Below are positions 1 through 7,981 of a DNA stretch of 64,000 bases, piece after piece. The stretch comes from Anaerolinea sp. (GTDB lineage Bacteria > Chloroflexota > Anaerolineae > Anaerolineales > Anaerolineaceae), in assembly GCA_020725865.1 (NCBI GenBank), contig DYEC01000012.1, forward strand, positions 367,440-431,439, in the 5' to 3' direction. Each line of letters starts with the position of its first letter. Positions within the stretch are counted from its first letter, which is position 1. The notes beneath the pieces were generated by a model. It worked only from the letters and a program-made list of their open reading frames with translations. It did no database searches and was not told the DNA's origin. The position numbers were made by a program, and so were the translations under genes.

Positions 1-312
1 CGTTTCCACGGAGAACTAGAAACGATTGATCCAATTGCCGGGCATATTCCTGGTGCCCTGAACCGTTATCACGCAGATAACTTGAATGAAGACGGCACCC
101 TGAAGCCCCGTGAACAACTTCGCAAGGAATTTGCCGAATTATTAGTAGGAAAATCTCCTGATAAATGTGTGGTATATTGTGGTTCGGGAGTTACTTCTTG
201 CTTTCATTTAGCTGTAATGGATTACTGTAACCTACCAGGGGCGAAACTGTACGTCGGCTCCTGGAGTGAATGGATACGCGACCCTAGAAGACCTATTGTT
301 ACTAAAACATAA
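1..312 (+). CDS. Thiosulfate/3-mercaptopyruvate sulfurtransferase, 3' end only
   Basis: The reading frame is open from base 1, so the gene starts left of the window and only the last 103 codons are present. They form the C-terminal part of a rhodanese domain: a GHIPGALN motif, then the active-site loop CGSGVT with the catalytic cysteine at codon 60 of the fragment, and the closing strand LYVGSWSEW. Tandem-domain rhodaneses (SseA type) transfer sulfur from thiosulfate or mercaptopyruvate to cyanide or thiols. The CG-S-G-V-T loop is that of mercaptopyruvate/thiosulfate enzymes, but substrate preference is not certain. It converges with the oxidoreductase beta gene and overlaps its 3' end by 11 bases. 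Confidence 0.9.
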   Translation, partial: RFHGELETIDPIAGHIPGALNRYHADNLNEDGTLKPREQLRKEFAELLVGKSPDKCVVYCGSGVTSCFHLAVMDYCNLPGAKLYVGSWSEWIRDPRRPIVTKT

Positions 313-1351
313 GCGCGTTTACTTTTTCTATGCTTTGTCTAGGAGGTCGTAAACGATCTTCGGACAAGCGGTTAAGTGGTGTTTCCGGTAAGTTATAGGC
401 GTCAAACATAGACGGACGGTCAGGGTCAATATAGATCAGTCCTGTAACCAGACGTCCACTATTGAATTCGTCAGCAAGCATACATAATGCTTGCGACCGA
501 TTTGTAGGGTCATAGTCTCTGCTCAATTTCTTAAGGACAATCACTGAGCCATCATGAAGCCTGACCTCTCGAATCTGTCCTTCGCTAAAATTCTCCAGAA
601 CAATTTCTTCGCGCCTGGGTACAAAACTGATTTCATGTAACGGGCTTTCCGTTTCTTTCCCACCTGTATAAGAATGGAGCGTACCTTCCCGATTGTGAAA
701 TGTCACGCATGGACTGATAATATCTATAACAGCTATACCGCGATGCATCAACCCTGCCTTTATCAACTCCTTTACCTGCCTAGGATCACCAGCAAAAGAA
801 CGAGCTACAAAAGTGGCGTTTGAAGCTAACGCCTCCAGACAAATATCAATTGGTTCATAAGGGTTTACACCTTGTTTCTTCAAGGTTAATCCCTGCTCTG
901 CAGTCGGCGCGAATTGACCCTTTGTTAAACCATAAACACCATTATTCTCGACGATATACAAAAATGGCAAATTTCGCCTGAGCAGGTGTTTGAATTGCCC
1001 CATACCAATACTAGCTGTATCGCCATCACCACTAACCCCCAAACCCCTTAAGTGCTTGTTGGCAAACAACGCCCCCAAAGCCAACGAAGGCATGCGCCCA
1101 TGAAGGCCATTAAAACCAAATGAGCGCCCCAGAAAATAGGCTGGACTTTTGCTTGAACAACCAATCCCGCTAAACTTAACAATTTGTTCCGGGGGAATAT
1201 TCAGCTCATAGCAAGCAGAGATGATTTGATTTGCAATTGCATTATGACCACAACCCTGACACAAGGAGCTCGGCGCTCCACGATAGTCATTTCGACTTAA
1301 TCCAATCGCATTAGTACCTTGTTCTTGAATAACATTTATTGCAGAAATCAT
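302..1351 (-). CDS. 2-oxoacid:ferredoxin oxidoreductase, beta subunit
   Basis: This 349-residue protein is the thiamine-pyrophosphate subunit of a 2-oxoacid:ferredoxin oxidoreductase (KorB/PorB class), which decarboxylates a 2-oxoacid to acyl-CoA while reducing ferredoxin. Visible features are the Fe-S cysteines in CQGCGHNA (C31, C34), C65 in GIGC, a later SPC cysteine, and the TPP/Mg motif GDGD...ENN around residues 108-140. The open frame runs further upstream, but the start at 1351 is chosen because it follows a strong GGAGG site and lies 2 bases after the stop of the alpha gene, so the pair is co-translated. The preferred 2-oxoacid cannot be read from the sequence. Confidence 0.92.
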   Translation of the reverse strand: MISAINVIQEQGTNAIGLSRNDYRGAPSSLCQGCGHNAIANQIISACYELNIPPEQIVKFSGIGCSSKSPAYFLGRSFGFNGLHGRMPSLALGALFANKHLRGLGVSGDGDTASIGMGQFKHLLRRNLPFLYIVENNGVYGLTKGQFAPTAEQGLTLKKQGVNPYEPIDICLEALASNATFVARSFAGDPRQVKELIKAGLMHRGIAVIDIISPCVTFHNREGTLHSYTGGKETESPLHEISFVPRREEIVLENFSEGQIREVRLHDGSVIVLKKLSRDYDPTNRSQALCMLADEFNSGRLVTGLIYIDPDRPSMFDAYNLPETPLNRLSEDRLRPPRQSIEKVNALMF

Positions 1352-1352
1352 C

Positions 1353-3203
1353 TTACCTCCCCTCCTCAACCAGAATTTGTTCTTTGATCCACCTTGCAGA
1401 AAGGGGAAGTCCATCTGCTCGAGAAATCTGCCGAAGATGTGTCGCAAATTCTGGCGTTTCAAGGGTCAAGAGTTGTTTTAGTTGCCCGTCCCTGTTAAGT
1501 TCAACAACGTAAATCCTTTCATGATCGCGTATAAAATCTCGCACCTCATTGCTGAAAGGGATAGATCTTATTCGCATATAATCTGTCACAATGCCCGCCT
1601 GCTCCAATTCATACCGAGCTTCATGAATCGCAAAATCTGCAGAGCCACAGGAAATGATGCCAAATTTTGAATTCTCCTGAATATCCATGACCGGTTTAGG
1701 TAAAATGCTTCTTGCAGTTTCAAACTTTTTAGAAAGGCGCTTCATGACACGTTCCCAGACCTCCGCTTCTTCGCTATAACTCCCAAATTCATCATGCCCT
1801 GTACCGCGCGTAAAATATGCGCTTCCTGGGTATGTATTACCCGGCAGAGTGCGATATGGAATACCATCGCCATCCAAATCCAGATAACGTCCCCAATGTA
1901 AATCTTTGTGGCTAAGTTTTTCAAGGTCGTCCTCCCAGAGGACTTTGCCACGATCCATTGGTTGATTGGGATATTCAAACGGCTCAGACATCCATTGATT
2001 CATTCCTAAATCTAGATCGCTCAATACAATTACCGGTGTCTGTAAACGCTCTGCAAAATCGAAGGCTTTCCACCCGAACTCAAAACACTCTTTTACAGAA
2101 CCCGGCAAGAGAATAACGTATTGGGTATCCCCATGACTTAGAAAATACGCCTCAGTTAAGTCACCTTGCGCTGTTCGTGTTGGGAGTCCGGTGCTCGGAC
2201 CCATCCTCTGAATATCCCAAACGACGACTGGGGTTTCAGCAAAATAGGCTAGTCCCAGATACTCTGTCATCAAACTCAGTCCAGGCCCAGAGGTCGAGGT
2301 CATGGCGCGCAAACCGCCCCACCCAGCTCCAATTGCCATTCCGATTGCGGCAATTTCGTCCTCTGCTTGAACAATAGCGTAAGTTTCCTTCCCGGTTTCA
2401 ACCGGATCCTGCCGTAGCAAAGGAGCATACTCATGAAGTGCCTCAGCCAGACTGGAAGCAGGTGTAATAGGATACCATGCAACAAACTGCACACCACCGT
2501 AGATTGAGCCCAAAGCAGCCGCTGTATTTCCATCGGTCATAATATGATCTTTTGTAATACTCATCGGCTCAACGTAATAAGGATCACGTTTTTCTAAATG
2601 CGCAGCAGCCCATTGAGCAGCTAACTTGATGATTGAAAAATTAAGATCAATCGCCGACGACTTGCCCTTGAAATGAAAGTCAAGTGCTAAATAAATCTTG
2701 TCCAGCTCAATTCCTAACATCTGAGCCAAAACACCAACGTAAACCATGTTCGCCGCGTAATCCCGTAATTTAGGCGGCACGTTGGCTTCTTGAACAATTT
2801 TCTTTACCGGCATTGGATAAACCGCTATATCAGTACGAGTTACAGGGAGTTTAATATCATCGGCATAATAAAAAGCTCCTCCCGGTAACACAAACTCTTG
2901 CTCTTTATAAAAAGTTGCAGGATTCATCGCGACAACAATATCGTCTTTTTCCAGGCGCCCCAAAAAACCATGCTTGCTGATTCGTAACGTATACCAAGTA
3001 GGCAAACCTTGAATATTGGAAGGAAAAATATTTTTACCTGAGACGGGGATCCCCATTTTAAACAATGCTCGTAACAGGGTTACATTAGCAGTTGCACTAC
3101 CCGAACCATTAATTGTGCTAAATGTAATACAAAAATTATTAACCACATCAGGTTGAATTTGTTTTATGGAATTCGGATACCCCATGCCCACTCCTTTACT
3201 CAT
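1353..3203 (-). CDS. 2-oxoacid:ferredoxin oxidoreductase, gamma-alpha fusion subunit
   Basis: The 616-residue protein combines a gamma (PorG-like) domain, about residues 25-200 with GSGSATANVTLLRALFKMG, with an alpha domain from about residue 225, marked by the YPITPAS motif and EDEIAAIGMAIGAGWGG. This is the KorA-type fusion found in two-subunit ferredoxin oxidoreductases of many anaerobes. With the beta subunit it would supply acyl-CoA and reduced ferredoxin, the electron partner also used by the AOR enzymes further along. Its ATG overlaps the stop of the upstream GntR gene as ATGA, so regulator and enzyme form one operon. Confidence 0.92.
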   Translation of the reverse strand: MSKGVGMGYPNSIKQIQPDVVNNFCITFSTINGSGSATANVTLLRALFKMGIPVSGKNIFPSNIQGLPTWYTLRISKHGFLGRLEKDDIVVAMNPATFYKEQEFVLPGGAFYYADDIKLPVTRTDIAVYPMPVKKIVQEANVPPKLRDYAANMVYVGVLAQMLGIELDKIYLALDFHFKGKSSAIDLNFSIIKLAAQWAAAHLEKRDPYYVEPMSITKDHIMTDGNTAAALGSIYGGVQFVAWYPITPASSLAEALHEYAPLLRQDPVETGKETYAIVQAEDEIAAIGMAIGAGWGGLRAMTSTSGPGLSLMTEYLGLAYFAETPVVVWDIQRMGPSTGLPTRTAQGDLTEAYFLSHGDTQYVILLPGSVKECFEFGWKAFDFAERLQTPVIVLSDLDLGMNQWMSEPFEYPNQPMDRGKVLWEDDLEKLSHKDLHWGRYLDLDGDGIPYRTLPGNTYPGSAYFTRGTGHDEFGSYSEEAEVWERVMKRLSKKFETARSILPKPVMDIQENSKFGIISCGSADFAIHEARYELEQAGIVTDYMRIRSIPFSNEVRDFIRDHERIYVVELNRDGQLKQLLTLETPEFATHLRQISRADGLPLSARWIKEQILVEEGR

Positions 3204-3895
3204 TCAAACCTTTGTCTGGATAATGGTTGTGATCGCTGCTGTATAAGTGTCATATGATCAATCAAAGCCTGATGACCAGAGGTATAATCTCCATTTGCAA
3301 TTGCCTCAACCATACGATCATGATATTCCCACACTCTTTGCAAATACTCAAAATCGGTATAAACATCCATTCCTATTGCTTCATAAACATCCCAATAAGC
3401 TTCCAAAAATCCAACAACAAATAAATTATTCAACCTCGAAAAAATTTTGAGATGAAGATTACGATGCTCTAAATGAGGGATTTGAATTGGATGCTTAGAT
3501 AATTTGGATTTTGCTAGCTGCACCAGTGCCCTTAGCTGCATAATATCTTCTTGGGTCAGCAACTCAACAGCTTGAAACCAGTACGCAGACTCAATCCGGT
3601 TTCTCATGTCGGAAAAACTTTGAAAGGTCCCGGGATCAATAGATACTGCATAAGTAACACTCTGACAGATCGCAGGACGAAAGGAATACGGTAATCGCCG
3701 TATACCCGTCTTTGGCTTAGCTTCAACAAAACCAAAGGTTCTCGCAGCTTCCATCTGCTCCCGCAAACTAGCAATGCTCATTCCTGTTTTTTTACTTAAT
3801 TCAGCAAGAGAAGGTAAACGGCCATCATTGGAGATTGGAGCGGTTTCTATCAAATAAAGAATGAACTCAGATAAGTGGGAAGAGTTGCCGCGCAT
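3200..3895 (-). CDS. GntR-family regulator, FadR/FCD type
   Basis: The 231-residue protein has an N-terminal winged helix (about residues 10-70) in which the recognition helix follows PSLAELSKKTGMS, and an all-helical C-terminal domain typical of FCD effector binding. Such regulators are usually repressors released by a carboxylate or acyl ligand. It is the first gene of the operon with the ferredoxin oxidoreductase subunits, so it most simply controls that enzyme. FadR-type proteins bind sites with a GT-N3-AC core. That matches the 17-bp palindrome found across the catabolic island, so it is one candidate for the island regulator. This link is inference. Confidence 0.85.
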   Translation of the reverse strand: MRGNSSHLSEFILYLIETAPISNDGRLPSLAELSKKTGMSIASLREQMEAARTFGFVEAKPKTGIRRLPYSFRPAICQSVTYAVSIDPGTFQSFSDMRNRIESAYWFQAVELLTQEDIMQLRALVQLAKSKLSKHPIQIPHLEHRNLHLKIFSRLNNLFVVGFLEAYWDVYEAIGMDVYTDFEYLQRVWEYHDRMVEAIANGDYTSGHQALIDHMTLIQQRSQPLSRQRFE

Positions 3896-3896
3896 A

Positions 3897-3923
3897 ATTA
3901 ATCCTATTAATCAGATTAATCAG
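3897..3923. repeat. Three tandem 9-bp repeats upstream of the GntR start codon
   Basis: ATTAATC occurs at 3897-3903, 3906-3912 and 3915-3921, spaced exactly 9 bases apart, in the 5' untranslated region of the GntR gene. It lies between the predicted transcription start and the ATG. Close helical-register repeats like this could be an autoregulatory operator or an mRNA element. No inverted symmetry dominates. Confidence 0.5.
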
Positions 3924-3941
3924 TTTATTTTTATTATTATG

Positions 3942-3970
3942 ATCATAACAGTTTTTGCGAGTAAAGTCAA
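3942..3970 (-). promoter_or_regulatory. Sigma-70-type promoter of the GntR-oxidoreductase operon
   Basis: On the minus strand TTGACT (3965-3970) and TATGAT (3942-3947) are separated by exactly 17 bases, a near-consensus pair. Transcription would start around 3935, just upstream of the tandem ATTAATC repeats. A half-site GTAAAGT of the island palindrome lies at 3961-3967 over the -35 box, but without a convincing second half. Confidence 0.7.
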
Positions 3971-3999
3971 CTGTCCTGGGATGATTATATGGGAAAAGT

Positions 4000-4887
4000 C
4001 TATGTCCTAAAAAATAAATCGGACAGTTGATCAAGTGCCTTCGCCAGACGCGTGCCAGGCCAGGTAATTAGACTTCCTTCAATCAAATAAACTCGATCAT
4101 TTTGTACGGCTGGGGTATTCGGTAGTATTTCGCAAATACGGATTCGGTCTGACTCTGCAAACGCATACGGTTCATCTGGAAGAATGATTACCTCAGGCTC
4201 AAGATCCTGAATTTCAGCAGGGGTAACACGCGGGTATCTATCGTCATGGCCTGGGGACTCTTCGGGTGTTAACATGCCAAGATCAGCAAGTAACGGAAAC
4301 TTCCGCGTACGGTCTGCAAAAATATTTTTGCCACCGAGCAAATCTAGCACATCATGCACATAGGTGTGTTTGTTAAAGGTCATCCAATAAAGCTGGCCTG
4401 TCTTTGACATCCCCTGCCATATTGGGCAAAAATATCGAACAGATTGATGGTCTTCGCGAGACAATTGAGCCCACTCGATGCTTCTTTCAAGAATCTGCAA
4501 CTTTTTCACAGCTACATCGCTGTGAAAAATCTGCGCCAATAACCACAAATCGCTCAAGCTATCTCGGATGTTTTTGGGAAATGTTAGCCATACAGGGACA
4601 CCTTTAACACGCAAATTCTCAACCAGTTTGCGAGAGTTTTCTTCCTGGTTGGCTAAAACTAAATCGGGGTTCAATCGTAGGATATGCTCAAGACGCGCAG
4701 TTTTTGTGCCACCCACTTTGGGTAAATTCTTGACCTCGTGGGCAGGATGAACACAGTAATTTGTTATTCCCACCAGCCATTGCCCCATACCCAAATCAAA
4801 CATACTCTCGGTGAGAGAGGGAACAAGTGATACCACCCTTTGTGGTATGGAATCAAGCTCTAGCGAGCACCCAGCCGAATTCAACAC
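4000..4887 (-). CDS. BtuF-like helical-backbone metal/cobalamin-receptor domain protein without signal peptide
   Basis: The 295-residue protein belongs to the periplasmic-binding family with a helical backbone (BtuF/FhuD fold): RVVSLVPSLTESMFDLG at the N-terminus, then LNPDLVLANQEE and a C-terminal WPGTRL. Members bind cobalamin, haem or ferric chelates. The usual lipoprotein or Sec signal is absent. The frame starts with GTG about 10 bases after the preceding stop, and the family motif begins within 20 residues. No BtuC or BtuD gene is adjacent. It could be a cytosolic binding or sensing protein, or a partner of a remote importer. The fold is secure and the ligand unknown. Confidence 0.75.
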   Translation of the reverse strand: MLNSAGCSLELDSIPQRVVSLVPSLTESMFDLGMGQWLVGITNYCVHPAHEVKNLPKVGGTKTARLEHILRLNPDLVLANQEENSRKLVENLRVKGVPVWLTFPKNIRDSLSDLWLLAQIFHSDVAVKKLQILERSIEWAQLSREDHQSVRYFCPIWQGMSKTGQLYWMTFNKHTYVHDVLDLLGGKNIFADRTRKFPLLADLGMLTPEESPGHDDRYPRVTPAEIQDLEPEVIILPDEPYAFAESDRIRICEILPNTPAVQNDRVYLIEGSLITWPGTRLAKALDQLSDLFFRT

Positions 4888-4896
4888 ATCGAATAT

Positions 4897-6075
4897 CTAT
4901 ATGCCCATCAACTCAAAAACTGCGCCTGTCATGATTGCAACTGCATAACCCAGCGCCTGTTCATCAAAATCAAACCTCGGGTGATGATGCCCATAGCAGA
5001 GACCCTTTTCAGGGTTAGCTGAGCCAACCATGACATAGCAACCAGGAATGTTTTCAAGGAAAAACGCCATATCCTCAGATACCATGGTGCGGAATTGCCA
5101 ATCAATCCCTATTGCCGGGTATAACTTCAATGCAGCTTTTTCAACGGCTTGTGTAACTCTCGAATCGTTAACCACTGGTGGGGTTAGCCCTTGAACATCA
5201 AGTTCAATCTGACAATTGAATGATTGAGCAATCCCAGCACAAATTTGACGCATACGTCCAACAACTAGTTCGCGTACACTTTTTTCAAACACGCGAATAG
5301 TTCCGCGTAATTCTACTTGCTGAGGAATAATGTTATAGGTATCACCCGCTTGCATACATGTTACGCTCAGTACTGCCGATTGCAACGGTGATACATTTCG
5401 AGATGTGATTGTCTGCAAAACCGTGATAAGGTGAGCGGCTACAACTATCGGATCAATCGTCTGGTCTGGTATTGCGCCATGCCCGCCCTGACCAGTAATT
5501 CGAATATTGAATATCTCAGCTCCCGCCATTATGGGGCCAGAAGTAATCCCCAACCAGCCAACCGGTCGGCCATTCCAGAGATGAAAGGCAAGAGCATAAT
5601 CTGGAGACGGACTCTCCAGAACACCTTCCTGTATCATTAATGCAGCACCGCCAAGGCCCTCCTCTGCAGGTTGAAATATGAACTTAACCCGCCCCTTCAT
5701 TCGCTCTCGACATTCTGACAGAATTCTGGCAATTGTGATACCAGCCGCCATATGCCCATCATGTCCGCAAGCGTGCATCACCCCAGCAGATTCGGAAGTA
5801 TAGTCAGCACCGGTTTCTTCTGTCACTGGTAAAGCATCCATATCAAAACGCAACAGAATCGTTGGACCTGGCATCCCCCCTTCTAGCAAGCCAACGACAC
5901 CCGTCTTTGCTATGCCCGTAGTAACCTCCAAACCTAATTGACCAAGTTCCCGAGCAATCACCCCGGAGGTCCTAGTTTCCTGAAAGCCAAGCTCAGGGTG
6001 TCTGTGAAAATCTCTTCGTAAACTTTGGGTATATTCAAAATAAAATTCGGTTTTCTCAATTATTTCGTTATTCAA
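4897..6075 (-). CDS. M20-family N-acyl-amino-acid amidohydrolase
   Basis: The 392-residue enzyme is of the HipO/IAA-amino-acid hydrolase branch of M20 metallopeptidases. It starts with LRRDFHRHPELGFQE, and the binuclear metal site is marked by FDMDALP, MHACGHDGHMA and PAEEGLGG. It would hydrolyse an N-acyl or N-acetyl amino acid (or similar amide) in the cytoplasm. The gene overlaps the stop of the RicT gene by 4 bases and is followed closely by the BtuF-like gene, so the three are probably co-transcribed. This is a different M20 branch from the YgeY-like hydrolase at 56947. Confidence 0.88.
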   Translation of the reverse strand: MNNEIIEKTEFYFEYTQSLRRDFHRHPELGFQETRTSGVIARELGQLGLEVTTGIAKTGVVGLLEGGMPGPTILLRFDMDALPVTEETGADYTSESAGVMHACGHDGHMAAGITIARILSECRERMKGRVKFIFQPAEEGLGGAALMIQEGVLESPSPDYALAFHLWNGRPVGWLGITSGPIMAGAEIFNIRITGQGGHGAIPDQTIDPIVVAAHLITVLQTITSRNVSPLQSAVLSVTCMQAGDTYNIIPQQVELRGTIRVFEKSVRELVVGRMRQICAGIAQSFNCQIELDVQGLTPPVVNDSRVTQAVEKAALKLYPAIGIDWQFRTMVSEDMAFFLENIPGCYVMVGSANPEKGLCYGHHHPRFDFDEQALGYAVAIMTGAVFELMGI

Positions 6076-7001
6076 ATCAACCCCTCATCATCGATGTTTT
6101 CTTCATCCGCATTAGAAACTTCAACGTTTTGGTTAGCTTCATCAGGAACAATGATATCCTCAAGTCGAAACTCACGTCTCCCAACCTCAGGTATCTCAAC
6201 CATTACACAACCTCTAAGAGGGAAGCTATCCACAACTTTGCCTTCACCAGCGGGTGTGACAACACGCTTTTTTTTCTTGGGCAGGCCTTTTCGCAATTCC
6301 AAATAAGTGTCATATTCGTAGATCAGACAACAGCGCAATCGACCACACATGCCAGTAATTTCGGAAGGCGTAAGAGATACACCCTGTTCCTTTGCCATAC
6401 GGATAGATATTGAATTAAAATCACACAAAAACCTCGAACAGCATCTCATTTCCAGACCGCAAGCTCCCATTCCGCCAAGCATTTTGGCAACGTCACGCGG
6501 CCCAATCTGACGCATTTCCACTTGAACCGGGTTAAAAAGCTTTTGCATGTCCTGGCGAAGGGACTTCAAATCAACCTTGTCTTCGGTTTCACAGCTATAC
6601 ATGATAGCAAGTTTTGAGCCGTCAAAGCTATATTCGGCAGCGATAATTTTCACACCCGAAAGTCGCAATTCCCTAATACGCTTTTGACAAGCTTCAACAA
6701 CGCCAGCTTCTTTTTGTTGCCATGACTGGCGCATCAACAAATCACGTGGTGTTGCCTTTCTATCAATAGGCTTTAGACTGTTGATATCAGCAAAAGTCGT
6801 GCCTTCCGCAAGAATTTGAACCACACGACCTAATTGCCAGCCACGCGAGGTTTCAACAACCACTGCATCTCCAACAGACAAATCGGGTATATTATTAGCG
6901 CTAAAATGGTAGATTTTACCGACTTTTGAAAATCTGACACCTGCAATTAAGGGGGAATCAGTCACCATCATATCTGCTCGCGAACTGTTATCGTAACACA
7001 C
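6072..7001 (-). CDS. PSP1-domain protein, RicT/YaaT-like
   Basis: The 309-residue protein begins with the RicT/YaaT pattern VGVRF-like IAGVRFSKVGKIYHF and carries the cysteine clusters MGACGLEMRCC, FLCDF and GMCGRLRCC that bind Fe-S in the B. subtilis Ric complex. In Firmicutes RicT acts with RicA and RicF on RNase Y-dependent mRNA processing and phosphorelay control. Whether that holds here is unknown. The acidic C-terminal tail is variable. The true start could be at one of the next methionines (MMVTDSP), because the first ten residues are not conserved family sequence. Confidence 0.85.
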   Translation of the reverse strand: MCYDNSSRADMMVTDSPLIAGVRFSKVGKIYHFSANNIPDLSVGDAVVVETSRGWQLGRVVQILAEGTTFADINSLKPIDRKATPRDLLMRQSWQQKEAGVVEACQKRIRELRLSGVKIIAAEYSFDGSKLAIMYSCETEDKVDLKSLRQDMQKLFNPVQVEMRQIGPRDVAKMLGGMGACGLEMRCCSRFLCDFNSISIRMAKEQGVSLTPSEITGMCGRLRCCLIYEYDTYLELRKGLPKKKKRVVTPAGEGKVVDSFPLRGCVMVEIPEVGRREFRLEDIIVPDEANQNVEVSNADEENIDDEGLI

Positions 7002-7008
7002 CTAACCT

Positions 7009-7350
7009 TTAGGAAGTGGTCTTTTTCCTTTCTATCAAGTAACGCTCAGCATCACGGTAAGCTTGATGATAGAGACGAATTATATCCTCATCTTTGCCAT
7101 GAAAACGGACGATCACCTGCCGCGCGCACTGCGTACACCCACGCAGTGCCCGATGAGAATCCGCGCCGCATGTGACACAACCGCATAATCTGACCATTAA
7201 CAAAACAAATCCCATTTTTTGAATCAGATTTGTTTCTTCAGATATCACACGATTTACCAAATCTCGCCAGGTTTCCTCTCGAATGTCAGTTAGCATGGGA
7301 ATTATGCGCAACGGAAAAATTAATTCTGTGTCAGGGTTATACACGGTCAT
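7009..7350 (-). CDS. Small Cys-rich protein of unknown function
   Basis: I do not recognise this 113-residue protein. It has a central cluster LCGCVTCGADSHRALRGCTQCAR with two CxxC-like pairs, suitable for a zinc or Fe-S site, flanked by helical segments and a basic C-terminus. It is 8 bases upstream of the RicT gene and just downstream of nuoI in the same operon. A role tied to Fe-S proteins or to the RicT complex is possible but not shown. Confidence 0.6.
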   Translation of the reverse strand: MTVYNPDTELIFPLRIIPMLTDIREETWRDLVNRVISEETNLIQKMGFVLLMVRLCGCVTCGADSHRALRGCTQCARQVIVRFHGKDEDIIRLYHQAYRDAERYLIERKKTTS

Positions 7351-7374
7351 TCTTCAATTCTTTGATTGGTTTCT

Positions 7375-7968
7375 TTAAGCGATAGTTTTTGCCGCTTCTT
7401 TCATCATGCGAGCTCTCTGCTCTTCCGCATAATTTCCGGGACGAATTTTAGCATAATAAGTTACTGGCTTGGAAATTTTTTGAAGATCGAAAACATGCTC
7501 CCGTTGACGATCAAAAGATGCTATTTCATAATCATGATCCATTTTTATGGCATCAAAAGGACAATACTCGGCACAAAAGCCACAATTCATGCATACATCA
7601 ACATCAATGTAAAATTCTGACGGTGCGGGCACAGGTCGCCCTGTTTCAGGATCAGTGCTTCTAACGATCCAGATACATTGTGGAGGACATACTTTTGCAC
7701 AAATACCACACGCGGTGCAACGCAATTTCCGCTGCCCGTTAACTTCTTCGTAAACCAAGAATGGAAGATACCGAAATTCTTCTGGAACAGGCAACTTTTC
7801 TTCAGGATATTGCACAGTAAAAATTCCCCGCGTCTTACTGCTCCGCCGTTGCTCAATCCCTTGAGCAGTAAAATAGCGTTTTTTACCTTGACGGAAATCC
7901 TCAATATATGTTTCGATAAAATGTTTCAAAGTAACGCCCAACCCACGCAAAATCCATAATCCATTCAT
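7375..7968 (-). CDS. nuoI: NADH-quinone oxidoreductase subunit I (two 4Fe-4S clusters)
   Basis: The 197-residue protein carries two complete 4Fe-4S ferredoxin motifs, CTACGICAKVC (C84, C87, C90, C94) and CMNCGFCAEYC (C126, C129, C132, C136), the N6a/N6b clusters of complex I subunit I. Electrons pass from here to the NuoB cluster N2. It follows nuoCD by 13 bases. In the usual order nuoH, the membrane subunit, would lie between nuoD and nuoI, but there is no room for it here. The N-terminal amphipathic segment would dock on the membrane arm. Confidence 0.93.
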   Translation of the reverse strand: MNGLWILRGLGVTLKHFIETYIEDFRQGKKRYFTAQGIEQRRSSKTRGIFTVQYPEEKLPVPEEFRYLPFLVYEEVNGQRKLRCTACGICAKVCPPQCIWIVRSTDPETGRPVPAPSEFYIDVDVCMNCGFCAEYCPFDAIKMDHDYEIASFDRQREHVFDLQKISKPVTYYAKIRPGNYAEEQRARMMKEAAKTIA

Positions 7969-7981
7969 TGTCGTACCTCAC

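Noticed and set aside
1482..1670. Plus-strand frames opposite the oxidoreductase subunits
   Set aside because: They are shadows of the minus-strand genes, with no family motifs.
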